In this document: in pieces, positions 21,794 through 30,370 of the stretch
Numbering within the stretch: position 1 is the first letter of the stretch
Layout of the letters: every line of letters begins with the position of its first letter
From: an uncultured Clostridia bacterium
Lineage (GTDB): Bacteria > Bacillota > Clostridia > TANB77 > CAG-508
Assembly (NCBI GenBank): GCA_947630545.1
Contig: CANRHX010000007.1
Location: 1 to 60,671 of the forward strand
Direction of reading: 5' to 3'
Length of the DNA stretch: 60,671 bases
The notes under the pieces: model-generated
What the model was told of the DNA's origin: nothing
What the model saw: the letters and a program-made list of their open reading frames with translations, nothing else
Database searches by the model: none
Position numbers and translations under genes: made by a program

Positions 21794-21822
21794 ATTGTAT
21801 CATTTTTTCTTACGGATGTCAA
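21794..21822 (-). promoter_or_regulatory. Strong sigma-A promoter of rpoBC
   Basis: Minus-strand TTGACA (21817-21822), exact 17-nt spacer, TACAAT (21794-21799). It leaves a leader of about 190 nt before rpoB. That leader contains a possible 9-codon ORF (MHKQTFNQT) preceded by AAGGAAAA, followed at once by an AAGGAG. No L10/L12 genes or obvious attenuator hairpin were seen in this 310-bp gap. Confidence 0.85.
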
Positions 21823-21858
21823 GGATTTCAACTAATTTTGTTTTTTTATTTTTATATC

Positions 21859-21887
21859 TTGTTTTTATATTTAAAATAATGTATATT
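21859..21887 (+). promoter_or_regulatory. Probable sigma-A promoter of the P-type ATPase gene
   Basis: TTGTTT (21859-21864), 17-nt spacer, TATATT (21882-21887), 35 nt before the ATG. It is divergent from the rpoBC promoter. Confidence 0.45.
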
Positions 21888-21921
21888 ATTATAGAAATTT
21901 GTAATAAATTAGGAGAACAAA

Positions 21922-24309
21922 ATGGAGCAAAATTTGAAAAGGTATAATCCAAAAATAAGTGAAGGCTTAAGTGAAGATCAAGTAAATGAACGAATTAAAG
22001 ATGGTTTAGTAAATTATGATTCTTCTGTACCAACAAAAAGCATAAAGCAGATAATATTTACAAACTTTTTTACATTATTTAACTTTTTGAATCTTTTTTT
22101 AGGAATTGTAATTTTTTTAGTTGGTTCTTACAAAAACATGTTATTTTTAGGAATTATGATTATAAATACTGCAATTAGTACATTTCAAGAAATACATTCT
22201 AAAAAGATCGTAGATAAACTTGCAATAATGGCTCAATCAAAAGTAAAAGTTATTAGAAATGGTAATGAATTGGAAATACCAATAAATGACCTAGTTTTAG
22301 ATGATGTTGTTGTATTTAATACGGGTAGCCAGATTCCAACAGATTGTACTATTTTGGAAGGTAATGTTTTAGCAAATGAGTCATTTATAACTGGTGAACC
22401 AGATAGTATAACAAAAGTTAAAGGTGAAGCTCTTCTTTCTGGAAGTTATATTGTTGGTGGGAAATGTTATGCTAAAGTTGAGCATATAGGCGATGAAAAT
22501 TATACTGCACAAATTTCTAGTGGTGCAAAATATGTTAAAAAAATAAATTCAGAAATAATGAATTCTTTAAATAAAATTATAAAATGGCTTACTTTTGCAA
22601 TAATTCCTATAGGTGGATTATTGTTTTGGAGTCAATTAAATTTGGATGGTGGAAACTTAAAAGATGCTGTTGTCCAAAGTGTTGCTGCAGTTATAGGTAT
22701 GATACCTGAAGGGTTGGTATTGCTTACAAGTACAGTTTTAGCTGTAAGTGTAATTAGGCTTTCTAAATCTAAAGTTTTAGTTCAAGAATTATATTGTATT
22801 GAAACTTTAGCTAGAGTTGATACTCTTTGCCTTGATAAGACTGGAACTCTTACTGAAGGAAGAATGGAAGTTAGTAAAGTTGTTGAAATTGAAAATACAA
22901 ATAATTTAAATAACATTTTAGCTAATATAGCAAGAGCTTCTGAAGATGAAAATCCTACAATGCAGGCAATTAAGTCTTACTTTTCGAATTCACTAACAGA
23001 AGAATTTAAAATAAATACAAAAGTTGCATTTTCTTCTAAAACTAAATGGTCTGGCATAAATTTTAAAGATAAAGGAACATATATATTAGGAGCACCTGAA
23101 TTCATATTAAAAGAAGATTTTGGCAAATATGAAAATATAATTAAAAAATATACTGAAGATTATAGAGTATTATTATTAGCACACTCAAAACAGGATTTCC
23201 AAGAAGCAATGAATACTCAAAATAAAGAAAAATTATTGCCTGAACAAATAGAACCAATAGCTTTAGTGCTTATTACAGATGTAATTAGGCAAGAGGCATC
23301 AAAAACCTTGCAATATTTTAAAAAGCAAGATGTTGATATTAAAATAATTTCTGGCGATAATCCAATTACAGTTTCTAAAATTGCAAAGCGAGTTGGAGTA
23401 TCTAATGCAGAAAATTATATTGATATGTCAACATTAAAAACAGAACAAGACATTGAAGAAGCTGCCACAAAATATACAATTTTTGGTAGGGTTAGCCCAA
23501 CTCAAAAAAAAGATTTGGTTGTAGCTTTACAAAAAAATGGTAAAACTGTTGCAATGACTGGCGATGGTGTGAATGATGTTTTAGCACTAAAAACTGCAGA
23601 TTGTAGTATTGCAATGGCTAATGGAAGTGATGCAACAAAAAATGTTTCTCAATTGATTTTATTAGATTCTAACTTTGCTTCAATGCCTAAAGTTGTTGGA
23701 GAAGGTAGAAGAACTATAAATAATATTGAACGTTCTGCATCATTATTCTTGGTAAAAACTATTTATTCTTGTGCACTTGCATTATTATTCTTGTTTTTAA
23801 GCCAAGATTATCCTTTTGAACCAATACATTTAAGTTTAATAAGTGTTGTAACTATTGGAATTCCTTCTTTCTTACTTGCATTAGAACCAAATAATGAAAG
23901 AATTCATGGAAACTTTTTAAAAAATGTAATTTCTAAAGCAATTCCAACTGCTTTGACTACTATTATAAGTATTTTAGTAATTGCCTTTGCGTTAAAATTT
24001 GGAAAAATATCAGAAAGTTCATATTCTAGCTTATGTGTAATTGCTACTGGAATTTCTGGAATTTCTTTATTATTTACTTTATCAAAATCTAGAAAAAGTG
24101 AGAATTCTAAATTGCTTGTTTCACCATATAGATTTGTTTTAACATTACTTATGCTTGGATTATTTTTGGTAGGCTTGACATATCTAAATTGGTGGTTTAA
24201 TATTGTAGAGTTAGTACCAATAATAAATGATATAATAAAAGTTGGAATATTAACTGTTGTTGATTTTATTATTTTAAAGTTTGTTTTTAGAAAAATTTTT
24301 AAAATATAA
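21922..24309 (+). CDS. Cation-translocating P-type ATPase
   Basis: 795 aa. Order of parts: short cytoplasmic N-terminus, two membrane helices, actuator domain (ITGEPDSITK), a helix pair with the ion-site motif IPEGL, the phosphorylation site DKTGTLTEGRM (type II style) and the nucleotide/phosphatase part with GDGVNDVLALKTADCSIAM. Six C-terminal helices complete it. The PEGL motif and overall pattern resemble the CtpE-like branch related to calcium and magnesium pumps; the ion itself is not certain. AGGAG precedes ATG. It is followed 39 bp later by a small exporter gene on the same strand and may share its transcript. Confidence 0.9.
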   Translation: MEQNLKRYNPKISEGLSEDQVNERIKDGLVNYDSSVPTKSIKQIIFTNFFTLFNFLNLFLGIVIFLVGSYKNMLFLGIMIINTAISTFQEIHSKKIVDKLAIMAQSKVKVIRNGNELEIPINDLVLDDVVVFNTGSQIPTDCTILEGNVLANESFITGEPDSITKVKGEALLSGSYIVGGKCYAKVEHIGDENYTAQISSGAKYVKKINSEIMNSLNKIIKWLTFAIIPIGGLLFWSQLNLDGGNLKDAVVQSVAAVIGMIPEGLVLLTSTVLAVSVIRLSKSKVLVQELYCIETLARVDTLCLDKTGTLTEGRMEVSKVVEIENTNNLNNILANIARASEDENPTMQAIKSYFSNSLTEEFKINTKVAFSSKTKWSGINFKDKGTYILGAPEFILKEDFGKYENIIKKYTEDYRVLLLAHSKQDFQEAMNTQNKEKLLPEQIEPIALVLITDVIRQEASKTLQYFKKQDVDIKIISGDNPITVSKIAKRVGVSNAENYIDMSTLKTEQDIEEAATKYTIFGRVSPTQKKDLVVALQKNGKTVAMTGDGVNDVLALKTADCSIAMANGSDATKNVSQLILLDSNFASMPKVVGEGRRTINNIERSASLFLVKTIYSCALALLFLFLSQDYPFEPIHLSLISVVTIGIPSFLLALEPNNERIHGNFLKNVISKAIPTALTTIISILVIAFALKFGKISESSYSSLCVIATGISGISLLFTLSKSRKSENSKLLVSPYRFVLTLLMLGLFLVGLTYLNWWFNIVELVPIINDIIKVGILTVVDFIILKFVFRKIFKI

Positions 24310-24348
24310 ATTTTATGCTAAAATACTATATTTAGGAGGATTTTAAAC

Positions 24349-24915
24349 ATGAGTGCATTACCACTATTTGTAAAATATATAATAGTTGCTTTAATAAGTA
24401 TGGTTCCTATTGTGGAACTTAGAGGAGCAATTCCTATTGCGGAAAGTTTAGGATTAAATATTTTTATTTATTATCCTGTAGCAATTATTGGCAATATGCT
24501 ACCTGTTCCTTTGATTTTTCTATTTGCTAGAAAAGTTCTTGAATGGGGAAAAGATAAAAAAATTATTGGAAAATTTTTTACTTGGTGTTTAGAAAAAGGT
24601 GAAAAGGGTGGAAAAAAATTAAAAGAAACAGCAGGAAATACAGGAACTTTTTTTGCTTTACTTCTTTTTGTTGGAATTCCTATTCCGGGAACTGGTGCTT
24701 GGACTGGAACTTTAGCTGCAAGTTTTCTAAATCTTGATTTTAAAACAAGTATTTTGGCCGTAACTTTGGGAGTTCTTCTTGCCGGCATTATAATGTCTTT
24801 AGGAAGTAAAATTGTTTCAATTTTAGGATGGCCTGGACTAATTGGAATTATTGTTGCAATAATTTTAATTGTAGTTTTATCTATAATTTTAAAAAAGAGA
24901 AAAAAATCTGCCTAA
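24349..24915 (+). CDS. Small multi-drug export family membrane protein (COG2426)
   Basis: 188 aa with four or five membrane helices. The conserved front half VPIVELRGAIPIAESLGL and the central GIPIPGTGAWTGTLAA match the putative small multi-drug export family (PF06695). The actual substrate is not known. AGGAGG lies 8 nt before ATG. Its stop codon lies inside the loop of the terminator hairpin. Three coding-strand CGG triplets were seen, none in frame. Confidence 0.8.
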   Translation: MSALPLFVKYIIVALISMVPIVELRGAIPIAESLGLNIFIYYPVAIIGNMLPVPLIFLFARKVLEWGKDKKIIGKFFTWCLEKGEKGGKKLKETAGNTGTFFALLLFVGIPIPGTGAWTGTLAASFLNLDFKTSILAVTLGVLLAGIIMSLGSKIVSILGWPGLIGIIVAIILIVVLSIILKKRKKSA

Positions 24916-24929
24916 AGGCAGATTTTTTA
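24899..24929. terminator. Bidirectional terminator
   Basis: AAAAAATCTGCC and GGCAGATTTTTT pair around TAAA. It serves the convergent exporter gene and pcrA, whose ends meet here. Confidence 0.9.
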
Positions 24930-27248
24930 TTCAATTATTTCTAATCCTGCATATTTTGCCATAAGCCTTTTGTGTCCCACTTTATCAAAGTTTATATCAA
25001 CTTTTAGATCTTCTCCTTCTGGTTCTATGACATTTATTGTACCTTCTCCAAATTTTTTATGAAATACTCTTTGTCCTTCTTTGTATTGACTCAAATCAAT
25101 TTTGTTGGTATTTTTATTACTAATAAGTGAACTTAAAAAGCTTTCTGCTGTTCTAAATTTAAATCCATCATTTGTTCCAGCACTTGTTGCTACTGCAGGC
25201 TCTTTATCATTAATTTTGTACGTTTTTATATTGCTATTGTTTGAAACACCATTTCCGTAAGTCCATTTAAATGGGCTGTCCTCAAATTGATTAGTAGTAT
25301 TTTTTGTTCCAAAAGCTTCTTCATATCCATCAAGTAAATCATTTGGTATTTCTTTTAAAAATCTTGAAACAGGATTACAACTTGTTGAACCAAAAATTGT
25401 TCTTTTTTTACTACATGTTAAAAATAAATTTTCCTTAGCTCTAGTTATTCCAACATAACAAAGTCTTCTTTCTTCTTCTAATTCTTTTGGTTCTCCTATT
25501 GATTGATGTCCAGGAAAAATTCCCTCTTCCATTCCAACTAAAAATACTACTGGAAATTCTAATCCTTTTGCACTATGTAGTGTCATTAATGTGACGCTTT
25601 CTTGTTCTTCTTCCATATTATCTAAATCACTTGATAATGTAATTCCTTCTAGGAATTCGGCTAATGAATTTTCTGCAAATTGTTCTTCAAATTCTATTGC
25701 TACTGTTAAAAATTCATCCAAGTTTTCTAATCTAGTTTCTGCTTCTGTTGTCTTTTCTTCCTCTAGGGCTTTGGTATATCCAGTTTTCTTTAATGTTAAT
25801 TTTATTAATTCTGATATTTTAAATTCTTCATCTTTGGCTTTTTCTCTTAATTCTTCTATTACATTTATAAATTCTCTAGATTTTAAATAAACTCTGTTTA
25901 ATCCATATTGTTCAGCGTTTTTTATAACACTATACATTGATATTCCATTTGAGTTTGCTATTTCTTCAATTCCATCTAAACTTGTTTTTCCTATTCCTCT
26001 TTTAGGCTCATTTATAATTCTTTTTAAGCTTAAATTGTCTGATGTATTTTGTATCAATCTTAAATATGCAATAATATCTTTTATTTCTTTTCTTTCATAG
26101 AACTTTAGTCCACCAATAATTTTATATGGTATTCCTTCTCTCCTTAAAATGTCTTCTATTGCACGTGATTGAGAGTTCATTCTATATAAAATTGCATAAT
26201 CTGAGTATTTATAATATTGCTCTCTTTTAAGATGTTCAATTTGTTCTACAATATAAGATGCTTCATCATATTCGTTATCTGCATTATATACTTTTGGCAA
26301 ATTTCCTATGTCATTTTCTGTCCATAATTTTTTCTCATATTTGGTTTCATTATTTTTTATTACTGCATTAGCTGCTTTTAGTATGTTTCCTGTACACCTA
26401 TAGTTTTGCTCTAACTTTATAATTTTTGTTCCTGGAAAGTCTTTTTCAAAATTTAAAATGTTTGTAATGTCTGCTCCCCTAAAGCTATATATTCCTTGGT
26501 CATTGTCTCCTACTACTGTTATATTTCCATTTATTGATGATAATAATGTTATTAGTGTGAATTGTGCTTTATTTGTGTCTTGATACTCATCTACTAATAC
26601 ATATTTGAACTTTTTAGCATAATATTCTAATATATCTGCATTTTCCATTAAAATTTTTATTGTAAAATTTATTATATCATCAAAATCTATAGCATTGTTT
26701 TCTTTTAATCTTTTTTGATATAATTCGTAAACATTTGCTATTTTTTCTTTTCTAAAATCGCCATTTACTCTTGCTCTATATTGTTCTGGCTCTAGCATTT
26801 CGTTTTTGGCATTGCTTATTTCTGACTGTACACTTCTTTCATTAAATAATTTATCATCCATTGATAGGTCTTTTAAACAGTTTTTTATTAGTGTTTTTTG
26901 ATCTGATGTATCAAATATTATAAATGATGATTCAAATCCTATTCTATCTATATGTCTTCTTAAAATTTTTACACATATTGAGTGAAATGTTCCAACCCAC
27001 ATATCATTTACGTTATCGCCAATTAGATTTGCAATTCTTTCTTTCATTTCATTTGCTGCCTTATTTGTAAATGTTATTGCTATTATATCCCATGGTTTTA
27101 CATTTTTCTCTTGTAAAATATATGCTATTTTATGTGTTAGTACCTTGGTTTTACCGCTTCCTGCTCCAGCTATTACTAGGCATGGTCCTTCCGTATTTAC
27201 TACGGCTTCATATTGTTTGTTATTTAATCCTTCTAATATTTTTTGCAT
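24927..27248 (-). CDS. pcrA: ATP-dependent DNA helicase PcrA/UvrD
   Basis: 773 aa SF1A helicase with 3'-5' activity in repair and replication restart. Motif I is AGAGSGKTKVL, motif II VDEYQDTNKAQ, motif III GDNDQGIYSFRGA, motif IV QNYRCTGNIL, motif V TLHSAKGLEFPVVF and motif VI YVGITRAKENL. The C-terminal Tudor-like tail (KFGEGTINVIEPEG) binds RNA polymerase in Bacillus PcrA. ATG 27248 (MQKILEGLNNKQYEAV) is chosen because GGAG lies 6 nt before it; the longer upstream reading frame runs into the phosphatase gene. It is 17 bp downstream of that gene. Confidence 0.96.
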   Translation of the reverse strand: MQKILEGLNNKQYEAVVNTEGPCLVIAGAGSGKTKVLTHKIAYILQEKNVKPWDIIAITFTNKAANEMKERIANLIGDNVNDMWVGTFHSICVKILRRHIDRIGFESSFIIFDTSDQKTLIKNCLKDLSMDDKLFNERSVQSEISNAKNEMLEPEQYRARVNGDFRKEKIANVYELYQKRLKENNAIDFDDIINFTIKILMENADILEYYAKKFKYVLVDEYQDTNKAQFTLITLLSSINGNITVVGDNDQGIYSFRGADITNILNFEKDFPGTKIIKLEQNYRCTGNILKAANAVIKNNETKYEKKLWTENDIGNLPKVYNADNEYDEASYIVEQIEHLKREQYYKYSDYAILYRMNSQSRAIEDILRREGIPYKIIGGLKFYERKEIKDIIAYLRLIQNTSDNLSLKRIINEPKRGIGKTSLDGIEEIANSNGISMYSVIKNAEQYGLNRVYLKSREFINVIEELREKAKDEEFKISELIKLTLKKTGYTKALEEEKTTEAETRLENLDEFLTVAIEFEEQFAENSLAEFLEGITLSSDLDNMEEEQESVTLMTLHSAKGLEFPVVFLVGMEEGIFPGHQSIGEPKELEEERRLCYVGITRAKENLFLTCSKKRTIFGSTSCNPVSRFLKEIPNDLLDGYEEAFGTKNTTNQFEDSPFKWTYGNGVSNNSNIKTYKINDKEPAVATSAGTNDGFKFRTAESFLSSLISNKNTNKIDLSQYKEGQRVFHKKFGEGTINVIEPEGEDLKVDINFDKVGHKRLMAKYAGLEIIE

Positions 27249-27265
27249 GTTTTTCTCCGTTTCTT

Positions 27266-27730
27266 TTATTGTATTTTTAATTTGTTTATTAATAGTTCTA
27301 AACATTCATCAATTTCACTAGCACAACTTCTGTATGTATCTATATCATAACCCCAAGGGTCTTTTATATCAATTGAATAATGGTTTTCTCTTTTGTAATT
27401 TACATATTCTTTCATAGTAAAAACTTTATCTTTTAGTTCTGGATATATGTCGATTACAGCATATTTATGGCTTGCTGTAGCACATAAAATTAAGTCCATC
27501 TTTTTTATGTCTGAATATTTTATATTTGTTGCTTTATGATTTTTTATATCTACTCCATATTCTTCCATAACTCTTCTGGCTTCATAAGTTGGTGTATCTC
27601 CTATTGAAGCATATATTCCGCAAGAATATACTTCAATATCTAAATTGTTATCTAAAACTTTCTTTTTGAATAAGCCATGTGCCATTGCACTTCTACATAT
27701 ATTTCCTGTACAAATAAACATTACTTTCAT
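27266..27730 (-). CDS. Low-molecular-weight protein tyrosine/arginine phosphatase
   Basis: 154 aa. The P-loop CTGNICRS (C7 to R13) is the catalytic Cys-x5-Arg signature, and the general acid is D in DPWGYDIDTY near residue 125. Homologues remove phosphate from tyrosine, or from arginine as in YwlE, where a threonine in the loop favours arginine; here the loop has T-G-N. GGAGG precedes ATG. It is followed directly by pcrA and preceded by the ZIP gene, all on the minus strand. Confidence 0.88.
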   Translation of the reverse strand: MKVMFICTGNICRSAMAHGLFKKKVLDNNLDIEVYSCGIYASIGDTPTYEARRVMEEYGVDIKNHKATNIKYSDIKKMDLILCATASHKYAVIDIYPELKDKVFTMKEYVNYKRENHYSIDIKDPWGYDIDTYRSCASEIDECLELLINKLKIQ

Positions 27731-27789
27731 TTGTTTTTCCTCCGTATTCTATATTTTAATTCTATATTGTTTATTTGTCAATTATTAAG

Positions 27790-28533
27790 TTACAGTATTG
27801 TTGCAAATATTCCAATTATAAAACCCATCATATTTCCTATACTGCTTATTCTACCTTGATATAATCTATTTGATTCAGGAATTAATTCTCCGTGATACTA
27901 TGTATAACATTGCTCCGAGCAGCAAAACTTAAGCAAGCAGCTATTATGCTTGATGATATTGTGCCTATTATTGAACCAAAAAATGCCCCAATGCCAGTCG
28001 TTATACCTGATAGAACTACATAATAAATAACTTTACTAATTTTCATGCCCCCATTTTTCATTGGTACTGCCATTGATATTCCTTCTGGTATGTCATGTAA
28101 GCAAATTGCTAATGCAAGAGATAATCCTAATTTTAACGAAACATCAAATCCAGATCCAATAGCTAATCCTTCTGGGAAATTATGTATTGCGAGTCCTATG
28201 CTTACTATTATTCCTGTTTTTAATAAACTGTTATTAGTTTTATTTGCCACTTTTATATTAAATTTTTTTTGTACTAATAAATCACAATAAATCATTGTGA
28301 TAATTCCCATAATTATTCCTAAAATAACTTGTAATATATTACTTATTCCCATTGCTTCTGGGATTAAATCAAAACAAACTACTGCCATCATTAAGCCGAG
28401 ATGCAAATGATAGTATAAAACTTAAAAATTTATTGGATTTTTTGTTTATAACTACTCCTAGTATGCCTCCAAGCGTTGTTCCAAAAGTTCCAAAAAATAG
28501 ACCAAGTAATGTTGTTTTTAATACATATTCCAA
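27790..28533 (-). CDS. ZIP-family divalent metal transporter, read through three CGG +1 frameshifts
   Basis: 246 aa if all three shifts are honoured, the usual size for bacterial ZIP proteins. The metal-site motifs are HNFPEGLAIG (helix IV) and HDIPEGISMA (helix V). TTG 28533 has AAGGAG nine nt upstream. Shift 1: SFAS-CGG-C (28398-28396) becomes SFAS-G-LMMAVVCFDLIPEA, the conserved helix start. Shift 2: SFAA-CGG-A (27917-27915) becomes SFAA-G-AMLYIVS. Shift 3, eight codons later in the new frame: VS-CGG-A (27892-27890) becomes VS-G-ELIPESN, the conserved late-helix motif, and the frame then stays open to TAA at 27792-27790. Without the shifts the protein lacks its first and last helices. Three separate CGG rescues in one gene make chance or sequencing error hard to accept. 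Confidence 0.9.
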
Positions 28534-28539
28534 AATAAA

Positions 28540-28582
28540 AAACTCCTTAAATATATTTTATTTAAATATATTTAAGAAGTTT
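28540..28582 (-). promoter_or_regulatory. Long hairpin that contains the ZIP gene ribosome site
   Basis: A 19-bp stem (28540-28558 with 28564-28582, one G-U pair, 5-nt loop) lies between the small membrane-protein gene and the ZIP gene. On the minus-strand RNA the 3' arm includes the AAGGAG of the ZIP gene and is followed by TTTTTTATTTT. It can act as terminator for the upstream gene and also hide the ribosome site; metal-dependent control is a guess. Confidence 0.6.
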
Positions 28583-28601
28583 AATTTTATTCTTTTATTT
28601 A

Positions 28602-29057
28602 TTATTTGTTTGATAATTTTTTGTTTATTTCAGATGTATTTTTGCAAATAAGTAGTAGTATAAGCATTAATTCATACATAACTCTTAATAGTATATTTCC
28701 ACCTATTAGCATAAATAAGAATGTACCAAAATTAAATCCTATAAATGCAAATGACATTATTGTTACATATAAAGCTGATGCCATATAAAGTATTTTTAAT
28801 ATTCCTTCTACTGTTAATTTTTTGAAATCTAGGAATTCATATAACCATCCTACAAATCCTGTAAATTTTCCCTCATTTTTCTTTGATAAGAATAAGAAAA
28901 ATATTAAAATTGCAGCTATAATTGAAATTATTAATGCTGGCATTGCCCAACTAGCAATATTATTTGCTGTATTAATTGTTCCTGATAATGCATTTGAACT
29001 GCTTCCGTATCCTGAATATAAGCTATCCATACTACTTGAACCATAACTTCCGTACAT
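28602..29057 (-). CDS. Small membrane protein, DUF4282-like
   Basis: 151 aa. A Gly/Ser/Tyr-rich head (YGSYGSSSMDSLYSGYGSSS) precedes three or four membrane helices, the second pair enclosing FLDFKKLTVEGILKILYM and the last with LIGGNILLRVMYELMLILL. This arrangement resembles DUF4282 proteins, from memory; function unknown. ATG 29057 is chosen because AAGGGG lies 8 nt upstream, rather than the ATG six codons earlier, which overlaps that site. Two CGG triplets occur, both out of frame. Confidence 0.6.
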   Translation of the reverse strand: MYGSYGSSSMDSLYSGYGSSSNALSGTINTANNIASWAMPALIISIIAAILIFFLFLSKKNEGKFTGFVGWLYEFLDFKKLTVEGILKILYMASALYVTIMSFAFIGFNFGTFLFMLIGGNILLRVMYELMLILLLICKNTSEINKKLSNK

Positions 29058-29128
29058 AATCAATTCCCCTTTCATAAAAATATTTACATTAATAAAATAT
29101 CATACTTTTTTTTATTAGTCAATAATTT

Positions 29129-29204
29129 ATCGAAAAAAGTACAAGCCTATCGAAAAAAAGTACAAGCCTATCGAAAAAAAGTACAAGCCTATGCTTGCAC
29201 CTTT
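29129..29204 (-). terminator. prfA terminator with triplicated 3' half
   Basis: On the minus strand GTGCAAGC-ATAG-GCTTGTAC followed by TTTTTTT forms the terminator after prfA. The descending arm plus T-tract, a 21-bp unit containing GGCTTGTAC and TTTTTTTCGATA, is then repeated in tandem, three copies in all (29129-29190). Confidence 0.8.
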
Positions 29205-29206
29205 TT

Positions 29207-30265
29207 TTATTCTTCACCTTGTAATCTTTCAGCTCTATCTGCTGCTATTAGATTGTCTACCATCTCATCTATATCGCCATTTAAGAAGTTCTCCATTTGA
29301 TAAATACTCATTCCTATTCTGTGATCTGTTATTCTTCCTTGAGGATAATTATACGTTCTAATTTTTTCACTTCTATCTCCACTGCCTACTTGAGATTTTC
29401 TAGCATTTGCAACTTCACTATCTTGTTTTTCTTTTTCTATTTCATAAAGTTTTGTTCTTAACATTTTCATTGCATTATCTCTATTTTGGAATTGTGATCT
29501 TTCTGTTTGACATTCTACAACTATTCCTGTTGGTTCATGAATTAATCTTACGGCTGATGAGGTTTTGTTAATATGCTGTCCTCCTGCTCCTGATGAACGG
29601 AAAACTTCCATTTTTATATCTGCAGGATTTATTTCAATTTCTACATCTTCTACAACTGGCAAAACTGCTACTGTTGCAGTTGAAGTATGAATTCTTCCAC
29701 TACTTTCTGTGTCTGGAACTCTTTGAACTCTATGTACTCCACTTTCAAATTTTAACCTACTGTATACTCCCTTTCCTGTAATCATAAATGTTATTTCTTT
29801 ATATCCTCCAAGTCCGGTTTCATTTTCGTTTAAAATTTCCAAACTCCAATGTTTCTTTTCTGCATACATTGTATACATTCTAAATAGTGTTCCAGCAAAT
29901 AGTGCCGCTTCTTCTCCTCCTGCTCCTGCTCTTATTTCACAAATTATATTTTTATCATCATCTGGATCTTTTGGTATTAATAGTATTTTTAGCTCATCTT
30001 CTATTTGAGGAAGCTTTTCTTTTGCTTCATAATATTCTAGTTCTGCAAGTTCTCTTAATTCTTTGTCTTGCATCATTTCTTCTGCTTCTTGCATGTTTTG
30101 TTTTGTCTTTTTATATTCTCTATATTTTAAAACTATTTCTTCTATACTTGCATGTTCTTTCATTAGTTTTTGCCATTCAGCTTGGTTTGATATTACTTCT
30201 GGATCACTAATTAATTTTGTTATTTCTTCATATCTTTGCTCTACAGTTTCTAATTTATCAAACAT
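29207..30265 (-). CDS. prfA: Peptide chain release factor 1
   Basis: 352 aa; recognises UAA and UAG stop codons and releases the peptide. The catalytic GGQ is in [19 protein letters not shown] near residue 228. The codon-recognition region includes a P-x-T-like motif around [21 protein letters not shown] precedes ATG. Normal in every respect. Its presence next to genes with frameshifts shows nothing special about stop decoding. In the window genes end in TAA, TAG and also TGA in the alternative frames. Confidence 0.97.
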   Translation of the reverse strand: MFDKLETVEQRYEEITKLISDPEVISNQAEWQKLMKEHASIEEIVLKYREYKKTKQNMQEAEEMMQDKELRELAELEYYEAKEKLPQIEDELKILLIPKDPDDDKNIICEIRAGAGGEEAALFAGTLFRMYTMYAEKKHWSLEILNENETGLGGYKEITFMITGKGVYSRLKFESGVHRVQRVPDTESSGRIHTSTATVAVLPVVEDVEIEINPADIKMEVFRSSGAGGQHINKTSSAVRLIHEPTGIVVECQTERSQFQNRDNAMKMLRTKLYEIEKEKQDSEVANARKSQVGSGDRSEKIRTYNYPQGRITDHRIGMSIYQMENFLNGDIDEMVDNLIAADRAERLQGEE

Positions 30266-30332
30266 AAAAATTCTCCTTTAAAAAAATTTACTTCACCATT
30301 ATACTACTTTTTTTTGAATATTACAAGGGGGG

Positions 30333-30370
30333 AAATTGCTAAAAGATTGTTATTCTTTTAGCAATTTTTT
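30333..30370. terminator. Hairpin terminator at the end of the YhaN-like gene
   Basis: AAATTGCTAAAAG and CTTTTAGCAATTT form a 13-bp stem at the 3' end of the ATPase gene. The T-tract is on the plus-strand side, so efficiency for the minus-strand gene is uncertain. Confidence 0.55.
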
